From Polyangium jinanense (lineage in GTDB: Bacteria; Myxococcota; Polyangia; Polyangiales; Polyangiaceae), in NCBI RefSeq assembly GCF_028435365.1, contig NZ_JAGTJJ010000045.1, positions 28,948-92,947 on the forward strand: 64,000 nt of DNA, read 5' to 3'. How positions within the stretch are numbered: the stretch's first letter is position 1; every line of letters begins with the position of its first letter. Position numbers and translations under genes: made by a program. The notes below the pieces were generated by a model. The model ran no database searches. It saw only the letters and a program-made list of their open reading frames with translations, and was not told the DNA's origin. This document shows positions 37,705 to 46,825 of the stretch, one piece after another.

Positions 37705-39228
37705 ATGTGGCTCATGCCAGGACGAATCAAGCAGCAGGAGGGGCGTTATTCGCGGGTTGACGGGATCCCCTATGAGCTGCCCATCAACTCCCAGTCGTCG
37801 CCGGCCATGATGTCGGCGTTCACCATCGATGCACGGAAGGCCGCCGCGCTGCTGCCCGGCAACGAGGTCCACCCGCTCCGGCTGTGGGGCAACAAGGGCG
37901 TCCTGTTCGTCACGGTCGTCGACTATCGCGAGACCGATATCGGGCCCTACATCGAGTTCAGCCTCGCCATCGCGTGCACCTACGGGCCGAAGCCCGCGCC
38001 CGCGCTTTTGCCGCTGCTTTTTCAGAAGCGGTACCGGCTGGGGCAATACGTGATGGACCTGCCGGTGAGCACGGAGATCTCCGTGAAGGGCGGCAAGGGA
38101 ATCTGGGGCATGCCCAAGCACCAGGCCAACCTGGACTTCCGCATCGACGAGCGCACGGTCAGCAGCCAGTACGACAAGGATGGCCAGTTCGCGGTGCGCA
38201 TCGAGATCGAAAGGCCCCCGCGGACCCGGCTCTCCCTCCGCGCGAGCGCGGCCAACTATTGCCAGTTCCGCGGCATGCTGATGAAGTCCTATATCTACTT
38301 CCACGGGAAGTTCGGGTTCCGCCTCGGGCGCCGAGCTTCGGCCCGGCTCACCATCGGGGACCACCCGCGCGTGCAGCCGCTCCGGACGCTCGGGATTTCC
38401 GAGAAGCCGTTTTTCGTGGGCTACTTCCCGGCGTCGAGCGGCGTGCTGGACGACCACTTCGAGTGCTGGTTCCTCAGTTATCCCAAGCTCCCCGCCGCGC
38501 AGCCGGAGGGGCTGGAGAGCGTGGTGGGCCTCGGCCTGAGCCAGCAATGGCTGCCGCCTCCGCGTGAGCCCGCGCTCGAGGCTCCCAAAATGCTCGAGGC
38601 TCCCCAGGCGGCCGAGGCGCCCCAGCCGCGAAAGCCTGCCCGGGAGAACCTCGGCACGGAAACGCACGCATTCAGGCGCGTGGTTTTCCGCACGCTCAAT
38701 GCATGCCTCTTGTTCCTGTGTGCCTCGATGTACCTGGGGACCGGCTGGTCTCTGGTGTTGTTCTCGTTCCCCATCGCGCCGCTTCTCACCGTGGACAACT
38801 ATTACCTTCAGTTCGTACCGCAGGTGACGGCGGCCACGCAGTTCTTCACCTGGATGACCCTGGTCATGCTGGCGTCCGCAGGGGTCCTGTTCGTCCAGGA
38901 ACGTCACACGCGGCTACGCTGGTATCCGGCCATCGCCTTCCTGTCCGTGGTGGCCGCAACGTTGCTCACCCGGTTCGTCATTTTCCGGTACAATGCGGAG
39001 ATGGCCGCGGGGATTACCGATCCCGAACGCCTCGGCGAGGTGCTCGCCGCGTGGATGACCACCAATCGCATTCGCGTGGCCCTATGGACGGTCCAGTGGC
39101 TGGCCATGATGGGCTATTTCGCGCACAAGGTGCTGCGGGCGGAGCGGCCCACGCGCATTTTGGCGAAGAAGGAAACGCCCGAGGGGCCCAAACCCCACCG
39201 GTGGGTGGAGGCGGAGGTCCGGCCATGA
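37705..39228 (+). CDS. Acetoacetate-decarboxylase-like domain fused to a membrane domain
   Basis: A 507-residue protein. Residues 1-270 resemble the acetoacetate decarboxylase superfamily (GIPYELPINSQSSPAMMSAF; VYEVAYRE-like VVDYRETDIGPYIEF; KGIWGMPKHQANLDF, with a candidate Lys). Residues 330-480 carry four hydrophobic helices with the character of DUF1772/anthrone-oxygenase-like domains (FVPQVTAATQFFTWMTLVML; AWMTTNRIRVALWTVQWLAM). An Ala/Glu/Pro linker joins them. AAGGAG lies before the ATG. The stop overlaps the next start (ATGA). The fusion is unusual; the reaction is unknown, perhaps decarboxylation or cyclisation of a membrane-bound lipid. Confidence 0.8.
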   Translation: MWLMPGRIKQQEGRYSRVDGIPYELPINSQSSPAMMSAFTIDARKAAALLPGNEVHPLRLWGNKGVLFVTVVDYRETDIGPYIEFSLAIACTYGPKPAPALLPLLFQKRYRLGQYVMDLPVSTEISVKGGKGIWGMPKHQANLDFRIDERTVSSQYDKDGQFAVRIEIERPPRTRLSLRASAANYCQFRGMLMKSYIYFHGKFGFRLGRRASARLTIGDHPRVQPLRTLGISEKPFFVGYFPASSGVLDDHFECWFLSYPKLPAAQPEGLESVVGLGLSQQWLPPPREPALEAPKMLEAPQAAEAPQPRKPARENLGTETHAFRRVVFRTLNACLLFLCASMYLGTGWSLVLFSFPIAPLLTVDNYYLQFVPQVTAATQFFTWMTLVMLASAGVLFVQERHTRLRWYPAIAFLSVVAATLLTRFVIFRYNAEMAAGITDPERLGEVLAAWMTTNRIRVALWTVQWLAMMGYFAHKVLRAERPTRILAKKETPEGPKPHRWVEAEVRP

Positions 39229-41273
39229 ATGCGCGGGCCGAGCGATGGCTGCGCTGGCTCCTCGGGGTCATCGGCTTGAGCACGGTGGCGAGCGGCGCCG
39301 TGCAGCTCGTCGCCCCCGGCTTCGTGCTCGGGGTCATGGGTGGTGTGTCGAGCCCGACGAGCCGCCATTTCTTCGGCATCGTGGGCATGTTCATGGTCCT
39401 CTTCGGAGGCATGCTGCTCCAGGCAGTGGCGCGGCCGAAGGAGAGCTCGGCCGCCTTCCGGTGGGTCGGTTTGCAAAAGCTAGGTGCATGCGCGGCGGTG
39501 AGCCTCGGCGTTTTCCGTGGGCTCTTCTCGCCGATTGCGCTGAGCGTCGCCGGCTTCGACCTCCTCTCCGCGGCATTGGTGTTCGGTTACCTCGACCTCC
39601 TGCGCCGCCCCGCGCGAAAAGACGTGGTCTACAAGCGCCCGCCCGTGGCGCCCTCCGCCGGGGAGCTACGCCCCTCTACGCTGCCCGTCACCGCGGCGCC
39701 TCAGGCGAATGAACGAAAACGAGCGCTCATCCTCGCCGGCGGCGGAATGCGGGTCGCCTGGCAAGCGGGGGTCCTCCGCGCCCTCGAGGACGCTGGAATC
39801 GCCTTCACGCACGCCGACGGCACCTCGGGCGGCATCATCAACCTGGCCATGCTGCTGTCCGGTCAATCGCCCGCGGAGATGTGCAATCGCTGGCGAACGC
39901 TGCGCGTGAAGGACTTCGTGTCCTTCGTCTCTCCGGAGAAATATTTCGAGGCGTGGGACATGGAAGCGCTCGGCGACGCGGACGGTATCGTCGAGCGCGT
40001 ATTCCCGCACCTCGGGATCGACGTGAACGCGATCCGGGCCCATACCACGCTGACGGGCACGTTCAATGTCTGCGACTTCGCGCGCAAGACGAACGAGGCC
40101 ATCCCCCACACCCAGGTGGACCAGGAACTACTCGTGGCGGGCATTTCGCTGCCCATTTTCATGCCCCCCATCCGCCAGGGCGGGAGGGTCTACATGGATT
40201 CCGTCTGGATCCAGGACGCCAACCTGCTCGAAGCGGTACGGCGAGGGGCCGATGAATTGTGGGTGCTGTGGTGCATCGCCAACACGCCCACCTACGCGCG
40301 CGGGGTGTTCCATCAGTACGTGCACATGATCGAGCTGAGCGCCAACGGCGCTCTCTTCGAGCAGCTCGAACGCCTTCAGGAGATCAACGACCGCATCCGG
40401 GCTGGCGAAGAGGTGTGGGGCCACCGCCGACCCATCGTGGTCCACCTCATCAAGCCCGAGCAACCCCTGCCGCTCGATCCAGAGTTCTATGCCGGGCACA
40501 TCACCGCCGGCTCGCTCATCGACATGGGATACGCGGACGCCTGTCGATACCTGCAAACGCGCGCCGAGCAAGGCCTCTCACTCACACCGGAGATCACGCA
40601 AATGTACCCATCCGGAGCCGACCTCGCCTTCCGCGAGACCATGTCCGGCCCGCTGGCGCTCGGAGAGACCGATCCCGTCGCCGGGGCCGGTAGCAACAGA
40701 GCCGATCCATTCACGTTCCACGCCACCATCAGCGTGGACGACATGGATGCATTCATCCAGGATCCGCAACACGCGGCGCGGCTCGTGGCGCACGTCTCCT
40801 TCCCGCCCTTCGGGGACGACATCCCCGTGAAGCGTGGGAGTTTCAACCTGTTCAGGTCGGGTGACACCCCGAATACCCGGCTGATGACCTATGGCATGGC
40901 CTTCGACCACCAGGGCCGCGAATATTACCTGGCCGGCACCAAGACCATTCGCGACGACGCGGGACCCGACCTGTGGCGCGACACCACCCGACTCTATTGC
41001 CACCTCCACGAGGGCCCGGACGAGCGCGGTCCCGTGGTGGGCGCGGGTGTCCTCGAGCTCGGCGTGCGCGACGTGCTCGACCTGGTGTCCAGCATGCGCT
41101 CGTTCCGTGGCGAAGGCGAAGGGCTGAAAGCGGTGGCACGCTTCGGCCAGTTCTTCTTCGGCACGCTCTGGGATGTCTACGCGCCGCTCGCCAAGGAGCG
41201 CGAGGAAAAGGAGCGCGAGGCCTCGAAGCGGGAAGCCTCGGCCGCGCCGGGAGGAAAAGGGGCCTCGTCATGA
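39225..41273 (+). CDS. Patatin-like phospholipase with N-terminal TM and C-terminal GMC-associated domain
   Basis: A 682-residue three-part protein. Residues 1-125 hold about four TM helices (LLGVIGLSTVASGAVQLVAP). Residues about 165-470 are a patatin domain: oxyanion GGGMRVAWQAG, catalytic Ser201 in GTSGG, and candidate dyad Asp325 in VYMDSVWIQDANLL (Ser replaces the usual Gly after Asp). Residues about 505-660 (FTFHATISVDDMDAFIQDPQ; GSFNLFRSGDTPNTRLMTYG; GREYYLAGTKTIRDDAGPDL) match a region normally found at the end of cholesterol-oxidase-like GMC proteins. It is coupled by ATGA overlaps to genes on both sides. Confidence 0.82.
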   Translation: MNARAERWLRWLLGVIGLSTVASGAVQLVAPGFVLGVMGGVSSPTSRHFFGIVGMFMVLFGGMLLQAVARPKESSAAFRWVGLQKLGACAAVSLGVFRGLFSPIALSVAGFDLLSAALVFGYLDLLRRPARKDVVYKRPPVAPSAGELRPSTLPVTAAPQANERKRALILAGGGMRVAWQAGVLRALEDAGIAFTHADGTSGGIINLAMLLSGQSPAEMCNRWRTLRVKDFVSFVSPEKYFEAWDMEALGDADGIVERVFPHLGIDVNAIRAHTTLTGTFNVCDFARKTNEAIPHTQVDQELLVAGISLPIFMPPIRQGGRVYMDSVWIQDANLLEAVRRGADELWVLWCIANTPTYARGVFHQYVHMIELSANGALFEQLERLQEINDRIRAGEEVWGHRRPIVVHLIKPEQPLPLDPEFYAGHITAGSLIDMGYADACRYLQTRAEQGLSLTPEITQMYPSGADLAFRETMSGPLALGETDPVAGAGSNRADPFTFHATISVDDMDAFIQDPQHAARLVAHVSFPPFGDDIPVKRGSFNLFRSGDTPNTRLMTYGMAFDHQGREYYLAGTKTIRDDAGPDLWRDTTRLYCHLHEGPDERGPVVGAGVLELGVRDVLDLVSSMRSFRGEGEGLKAVARFGQFFFGTLWDVYAPLAKEREEKEREASKREASAAPGGKGASS

Positions 41274-43045
41274 ATTCGCAACGTGAACATTTCGACGTCA
41301 TCATCGTCGGCTCCGGCTTCGGCGGCTCGGTGATGGCCTACCGCCTGGCCGAGGCCGGCCTCCGCGTCTGCGTGCTCGAGCGCGGCAAGGCTTACCCTCC
41401 GGGCTCCTTCCCCCGCAGCCCGCACGCCATGCGCCATAACTTCTGGGACCCGAGCGAGGGGCTCCACGGGCTTTTCAATCTGTGGTCCTTCCGGGGTCTC
41501 GGCGGCGTGGTGGCGAGCGGACTCGGCGGCGGCTCGCTCATCTACGCCAACGTCCTCTTGCGCAAAGACGAGAAGACCTTCATTCACGAGAACCTGAAGG
41601 ACGGCGGTTACGAAGACTGGCCCGTCACGCGCGCCGACCTGGATCCGCATTACGACGCCGTGGAGAAGATGCTCGACGCCCACCGCTATCCGTTCGAGCA
41701 CGAGCCCTACCGGCACACCCAGAAGACGATCGCGATGAAACTGGCCGCCGAGCGGATGGGTCGCGCGAGGGATTGGCAGCTTCCCCCGCTGGCGGTGACC
41801 TTCGCCAACCCCGGCAAGCACCTGCCCATGCTGCCCGTGCCCGGCGAGCCCATCGAGGAGCCCTACCCCAACCTGCACGGCCTCACACGCACCACCTGCC
41901 GGCTGTGCGGAGAGTGCGATATTGGTTGCAACTTCGGGAGCAAGAACACCCTCGATTACACGTACCTATCCGCGGCGAAACGCCACGGGGCGGACATCCG
42001 CGTGCGGCGCGAGGTGAAGGCATTCTGGCACGAGGATGGAGAGTACATCGTCGAATGCGTCGATTACACGGGGGTGCACGAGGACGAGCGACCCGAGGTG
42101 CCCCCCTCGGGCATGCCTCGCGAGACGCTGTCGGCAGACCGGCTCGTCCTCGCGGCCGGGACCTTCGGGACGACCTATCTCTTGCTGCGCAACCGGCATG
42201 CCTTTCCGGGCCTGAGCAAGCAGCTCGGGACGAGGTTTTGCAGCAACGGCGACCTCTTGGGCTTCCTCCGCAAGTGCACGGATAGCAGCGTGCGAAAGCG
42301 CGCGCCGCGCTTCCTGGACGGCGGCCATGGCCCGGTCATCACCAGCGCCCTCCACATCCACGACGATGACGCGACGGAGGGGGGTGACGGCCACGATTAC
42401 TACATCGAGGATGCTGGCTATCCGGAGTTCGTCAACTGGCTCTACGAGGGCAGCAATCAGCTCGCGTTGATACGCCGCTTCACGCGGCTCGGCCATCGGC
42501 TCGTGAAGGGATGGCTGAGGCTCAACGCGGACAGCGACGTGAGTGAAGAGATCGCCGAGGTGCTCGGCGACTGCATCGGCTCGGCCACCTCCATGCCGCT
42601 CCTCGCCATGGGCCGTGACACCCCCAATGGGCAAATGACCCTGACGAAGAACGGGATGCTCGACATCGCCTGGACCATGCGGGACTCGTCCCGCTATTTC
42701 GCGGATGTCCGGGAGACCATGGCGGAAATGGCACATGTGCTCGAGGGGCGGCTGATGCAGAATCCACTCAGCTACCTCAGCCGCGTCATCACCGTGCACC
42801 CGCTCGGAGGCTGCCCCATGGGACGCGACGAGTCCGTGGGGGTGGTGAACGCCGAGGGCGAGGCATTCGGACAACCTGGGTTGTACGTGGCGGATGGGTC
42901 GGTGATGCCAGGCCCCACGGGTGCCAATCCCTCCCTCACCATTGCCGCCATGGCCGACCGCTTCGCCGACCGCCTCCTCGAACGATCTCGCCGCGTATCG
43001 CCCACCCGAGACAGCCCGTCTCCTCCGGAGCTCGGCGCACCCTGA
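41270..43045 (+). CDS. GMC-family FAD oxidoreductase, cholesterol-oxidase (ChoD)-like
   Basis: A 591-residue flavoprotein. FAD-binding Rossmann motif is VIIVGSGFGGSVMAYRLAEA (G14-G19); GGVVASGLGGGSLIYANVLL is the GMC signature; catalytic His is in ITVHPLGGCPMG; FAD-proximal C-terminus is GPTGANPSLTIAAMADRFAD. Cys210, 213, 216 and 220 form TCRLCGECDIGC, a C-x2-C-x2-C-x3-C arrangement like a 4Fe-4S site. Homologues are annotated as cholesterol oxidases. The ATG overlaps the patatin stop. A soluble cytoplasmic location is suggested by the absence of a signal peptide. Substrate is likely a sterol or other hydrophobic alcohol. Confidence 0.88.
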   Translation: MNSQREHFDVIIVGSGFGGSVMAYRLAEAGLRVCVLERGKAYPPGSFPRSPHAMRHNFWDPSEGLHGLFNLWSFRGLGGVVASGLGGGSLIYANVLLRKDEKTFIHENLKDGGYEDWPVTRADLDPHYDAVEKMLDAHRYPFEHEPYRHTQKTIAMKLAAERMGRARDWQLPPLAVTFANPGKHLPMLPVPGEPIEEPYPNLHGLTRTTCRLCGECDIGCNFGSKNTLDYTYLSAAKRHGADIRVRREVKAFWHEDGEYIVECVDYTGVHEDERPEVPPSGMPRETLSADRLVLAAGTFGTTYLLLRNRHAFPGLSKQLGTRFCSNGDLLGFLRKCTDSSVRKRAPRFLDGGHGPVITSALHIHDDDATEGGDGHDYYIEDAGYPEFVNWLYEGSNQLALIRRFTRLGHRLVKGWLRLNADSDVSEEIAEVLGDCIGSATSMPLLAMGRDTPNGQMTLTKNGMLDIAWTMRDSSRYFADVRETMAEMAHVLEGRLMQNPLSYLSRVITVHPLGGCPMGRDESVGVVNAEGEAFGQPGLYVADGSVMPGPTGANPSLTIAAMADRFADRLLERSRRVSPTRDSPSPPELGAP

Positions 43046-43058
43046 AGGACGGCGATCG

Positions 43059-44783
43059 ATGAGGAACGCAGCGCGTCCGCCGGCACGGCGAATGGTGAGC
43101 TGGTTCGACCCGTTCATGCTCGTCAAGATGGCCTTGCGGGCCGCCTTCTCCGAGCTGATTGGGAGGCAGGCGGATCGGCGGCTGCTCGACGCGCTCGAGG
43201 CTCCCATGACGGAGCCCAGTGACTTCTCCGTCGACGCGAACGGCGGGCTCCGCGAGGAGGTCTGGTTCGATTACGTGGCGGATCTGGGTGACGGGTGGAA
43301 TTCCACGTATTCGGTCGCCCTCGCGGTCTCGCGAAAAACCCTCACGCTGCGGGACGCGGCGGGCCTGGAGTACGAAACACGCGGCGGTGAGATTCTCGTC
43401 TTCGGAGGAGACGCCGTGTATCCCGTGGCGAGCGTGAATGGCTACGAGGAGCGGACCCTCCGGCCGTACGCGGCAGCGCTGCGCGGGCAACGACCCCCGC
43501 CGCACCTGTTCGCCATCCCAGGCAATCATGACTGGTACGACGGGCTGACCTCCTTCGTTCGTCTGTTTTGCCAGGGCCGTCATCCGGCTGGCCTTCCGAC
43601 CCGGCAGCGTCGGAGCTACTTCGCCGTGAAACTGCCTCACGGGTGGTGGCTCCTCGGCACGGACATGCAGCTCGAATCGGACATCGACGCGCCGCAAGTT
43701 CGCTACTTCCAGGCCATCGCGGCACAGATGCGTCAGGAGGACCGGATCATTCTGTGCCACGCGGAGCCCGCTTGGCTGTGGCCGCAAGTAAGGCCGCCAG
43801 GCGACCGGACCGACCTCGAGAACAACGTCGAATTCCTCCAGAGCCGGGTGCTCGGCAAGAAGGTGAGCGTCTTTCTCGCCGGAGACCTCCACCATTACCG
43901 GCGGCACGAAAATCACGAGGGCCGCCAGAAGATCATCGCGGGGGGCGGAGGAGCATTCTTGCATCCGACGCACATCCCCCGGAAGGAGTTTCAGCTGGCG
44001 GATGGCTTCACCCTGCGCGCGTGCTTTCCGAGCATCGCGGCGTCGAGGCGGATTTGCTGGCGAAACTTCGGTTTCTTGTGGAAGAACCCCAGGTTCGGGG
44101 TCTTCACGGGCATCCTCTACGTGCTTTTGGTATGGCCTCTCATGGCAGACGCGGGTGTCGGCTCCGTGTCCTCCGAAACTTCATCGCCCCTACGGGGCAC
44201 GGCGCTCCTCGATCCGGTCTTTTTGCTCGTCACGGCGGTGCTCATGCTGGGCCTCATCGGCTTCGCCGATCGCCGTTTCGGCCGCCTTCGTGGACTCGCG
44301 GGGCTCTTGCATGGCCTCATGCATTTGACCGCGGCGCTCCTGATCGCCCGGGGCACCACGCTCCTCGCGGGCTCCGTCCTGGGCCTGCCATTCCCGAGCC
44401 CTCAGCGAGACCTGCTCTGCGTTGCGCTGATCTTCCTCGGCGGGTTTTTCATGGGCCCGACCATCATGGGTCTTTACCTGCTCGTCTCGCTGAACGCCTT
44501 CGGTGCCCATCCGAACGAGGCATTTTCGTCGCTGGCGATTCCGGACTGGAAGAATTTCCTCCGAATCCACATCGATCGGGATGGGCGCCTGTGGATCTTC
44601 CCCGTCGGGATCCGGCGCGTGACGCGCGCATGGAAGCCGGCAAGCTCCGTCGACGACCCAGAATGGGTGGCCGACCCGAGGGACCGGCGCGCCACACCCC
44701 CAGCGCTCATCGAGCCGCCCATCGTCATCGAGAGATCGGCGGCGCCTCCACGCGACGCGGGACGTGCACGCGTGTCCAAGTGA
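43059..44783 (+). CDS. Metallophosphoesterase with C-terminal membrane helices
   Basis: A 574-residue protein. The calcineurin-like catalytic domain (about residues 50-340) has EILVFGGDAVYPVAS, FAIPGNHDWYDGL, ILCHAEPAWLW and FLAGDLHHYRRH, which provide the dinuclear metal site. Residues about 355-500 contain four to five TM helices (FTGILYVLLVWPLMADAGVG; GLAGLLHGLMHLTAALLIAR), then a charged tail. GAAGGA precedes ATG 43059, 13 bases after the GMC stop. It is the last gene of the lipid operon. It might dephosphorylate a lipid intermediate at the membrane; this is inferred from context. Confidence 0.85.
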   Translation: MRNAARPPARRMVSWFDPFMLVKMALRAAFSELIGRQADRRLLDALEAPMTEPSDFSVDANGGLREEVWFDYVADLGDGWNSTYSVALAVSRKTLTLRDAAGLEYETRGGEILVFGGDAVYPVASVNGYEERTLRPYAAALRGQRPPPHLFAIPGNHDWYDGLTSFVRLFCQGRHPAGLPTRQRRSYFAVKLPHGWWLLGTDMQLESDIDAPQVRYFQAIAAQMRQEDRIILCHAEPAWLWPQVRPPGDRTDLENNVEFLQSRVLGKKVSVFLAGDLHHYRRHENHEGRQKIIAGGGGAFLHPTHIPRKEFQLADGFTLRACFPSIAASRRICWRNFGFLWKNPRFGVFTGILYVLLVWPLMADAGVGSVSSETSSPLRGTALLDPVFLLVTAVLMLGLIGFADRRFGRLRGLAGLLHGLMHLTAALLIARGTTLLAGSVLGLPFPSPQRDLLCVALIFLGGFFMGPTIMGLYLLVSLNAFGAHPNEAFSSLAIPDWKNFLRIHIDRDGRLWIFPVGIRRVTRAWKPASSVDDPEWVADPRDRRATPPALIEPPIVIERSAAPPRDAGRARVSK

Positions 44784-44838
44784 GCATACCCGGGACGCCC
44801 CCCCGCTTCGGGCATCCCTTCTCCGCCACTAGCTCCCT

Positions 44839-45840
44839 TCAGAACGCACAAACCTCATCCGAAACCCGCACCGTGCACACCATCTCGTTGCACCGCAACG
44901 TCCCGAGGCAGTTCCCGTCATCCATGCACGCCTCGCCCTCGATCGCCTTCCGCTTGCACGTCCCGTTGTCGCAGAACGCGTATTGCAGGCATTCATTGTC
45001 CATCGTGCACGCCGTCCCATCGCCCGGGAGCTGCACGCATTTGCGGTCCGTCGGGTGGCAATAATCGTCGAACCGCACGCACGCGCCCTGCTGCAGCGAG
45101 GGATTGCACTGCCCGCCGCGGTTTTGCAGCAGGTAACAAGTCTGCGGATTGCCGCCGACGTCGCAGCGCATCCCGTCCTTGCATTGGTCGACCGCGTCGC
45201 ACGCGTCGCCGTTGTCCTTGCGCGCCTTGCACGTGAACGGCATTGCGGCTTGATCACAATAGGCCGACGCGACGCACGGGTTCGTCGTGCAATCGCCGCC
45301 CACCGCCACGAGGGCCGGCCGCTTCTTGCACACGCCGAGCGTGCAGACGCCGCCGCCCGTGGGCATCGACGTGTCACAGAAGCTATCGCCCGCGCACTCC
45401 TCCGCGAGCAGGCACGCCTCGCCCTCGCGCACCGTGCCGACGAACATCCCCGCGCACGCGTCGGAGATGCTCTTCAGCGACGTCGCGCGCGTGTCGCACG
45501 CGTATGCGCGCACCGCTTCGACGCACGCGCGACCCGCCGTCGGATCGTACGTCACGAGCCCGAGCACCGCGTCCGTCAGGAGCTGGAGCGTCTCTTGCTC
45601 GTCGCCCTGCGTCGCGTCGCACGTGGGCTTGTCCGGCGAAAGCCCGCACCGCACGTGTTGCTCGCACGTCGCTTGCGCGAGCTCGTCACGCAGCGCGTCG
45701 AGCGGGATCGGCCCGGGGCCCGCCGGAGGTTCGTCCCCGCACGCGCCGAGCGGCGCGGCGAGCAGAAAGAGCGCCGAGAGCCGAAAGGCAAGCCCGGTCT
45801 TGATGCGAGGCAAAGGGAAAGAACGTGAGTGGATTTTCAT
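44839..45840 (-). CDS. Cysteine-rich lipoprotein
   Basis: A 333-residue lipoprotein (lipobox LAAPLGACGDEP). After about 150 residues of helical domain (ELAQATCEQHVRCGLSPDKP), the protein turns into a string of Cys-rich modules with spacing like Dickkopf/EGF-type repeats (CLLAEECAGDSFCDTSMPTG; DQCKDGMRCDVGGNPQTCYL; GEACMDDGNCLGTLRCNEMV). Such proteins are common on myxobacterial surfaces; function is unknown. ATG 45840 is the first codon giving a signal peptide. Divergent from the lipoprotein at 45992. Confidence 0.8.
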   Translation of the reverse strand: MKIHSRSFPLPRIKTGLAFRLSALFLLAAPLGACGDEPPAGPGPIPLDALRDELAQATCEQHVRCGLSPDKPTCDATQGDEQETLQLLTDAVLGLVTYDPTAGRACVEAVRAYACDTRATSLKSISDACAGMFVGTVREGEACLLAEECAGDSFCDTSMPTGGGVCTLGVCKKRPALVAVGGDCTTNPCVASAYCDQAAMPFTCKARKDNGDACDAVDQCKDGMRCDVGGNPQTCYLLQNRGGQCNPSLQQGACVRFDDYCHPTDRKCVQLPGDGTACTMDNECLQYAFCDNGTCKRKAIEGEACMDDGNCLGTLRCNEMVCTVRVSDEVCAF

Positions 45841-45991
45841 GATGCGCGAGTGTACCGGCCTCCGCGCCCTGGAAAAGGTTTTCCGCGCGGGCTCGGGCTG
45901 GAGTAGCTTCCTCGCATCACACCGGTCAACGCTTGGGGCTTCGGATCGCCTGCGGCGTCCTGCGCCCCAAACCCCCAGGAGGTCTCCACCC

Positions 45992-46756
45992 ATGGTTCGC
46001 TCCCTCGCCGCCCTCACCTTCGTGCTCGCACTCTTGCCGGCCTGCGGCCCGGCCCCGGAACCCGTCACGCCCGAAGGCGGCGGTGAAAACGCCGCGAAGG
46101 AGCCCGCCGCCGAGGAGAAGAAGCCCGCGGAAGAGGCCCCCGCCGCCGAAGCAAAGCCCGAGGGCGAAACGCCCGCCGCCGAGGCGAAGGCGCCCGAGCG
46201 CAAGCCCGCCGAAGCGAAGGCGCTGAGCGAGTCGGAGTCGCTCGCGAAGGAGATCATCAAGGGCGGCGGGCGGCGTATCGGCTGGTCCGCGTCGAAGAAG
46301 CTCTTCGTCGTGCCGATGGAGAAGCGCACGGAGTCGACCGGCAGCCTCGACATCCACTTCTACGGAGAGGACGGGCAGAGCCGCGATCCGATGCGCGTCT
46401 GTCAGCCGGGCGAGTGCGAGGAGCACCTCGACGAGAAGGTCGCGGAGGTCCTGCCGAAGCTCGCGCAGAAGCTCGAGGAGGGCCAGTTCGTGGCGATCCG
46501 CAGCATCGGCTGGCCGGACAACCGCGACGAGCTCGACGTGTCGAGCCTCTCGATGAAGCTCAAGTGGTCGAAGGGCAAGATCGAAGGCGTGAAGGAAGGC
46601 CAGAAGCCCGTCGCGTTCACGGCCGTCGGCGGCAAGCTCGACATCTCGGCGCTGAAGGCGATCTACGTCGTGCCCGACTCGAAGCTGCTCGGCGTCTTCG
46701 GCACGCCGTCGAAGCCGGGTTTCGTCCAGACCTTCCACGTCGTCAAGATGCCCTGA
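45992..46756 (+). CDS. Lipoprotein with Glu/Ala/Pro/Lys linker
   Basis: A 254-residue lipoprotein with AGGAGG before ATG 45992 and lipobox ALLPACGPAP. Residues 25-75 are a low-complexity Glu/Ala/Pro/Lys linker (EKKPAEEAPAAEAKPEG). The globular part from residue 80 has FVVPMEKRTESTGSLDIHFY, a Cys pair (RVCQPGECEEHL) and two further strands/helices. No known domain recognised. It probably extends from the membrane through the linker. Confidence 0.72.
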   Translation: MVRSLAALTFVLALLPACGPAPEPVTPEGGGENAAKEPAAEEKKPAEEAPAAEAKPEGETPAAEAKAPERKPAEAKALSESESLAKEIIKGGGRRIGWSASKKLFVVPMEKRTESTGSLDIHFYGEDGQSRDPMRVCQPGECEEHLDEKVAEVLPKLAQKLEEGQFVAIRSIGWPDNRDELDVSSLSMKLKWSKGKIEGVKEGQKPVAFTAVGGKLDISALKAIYVVPDSKLLGVFGTPSKPGFVQTFHVVKMP

Positions 46757-46825
46757 CGAGCCGGAACGGGCCTCACCAAAAACCGTCGTTCCGTCGCGCT
46801 CGGCGATGTCCTAGGATGCGCGGTC

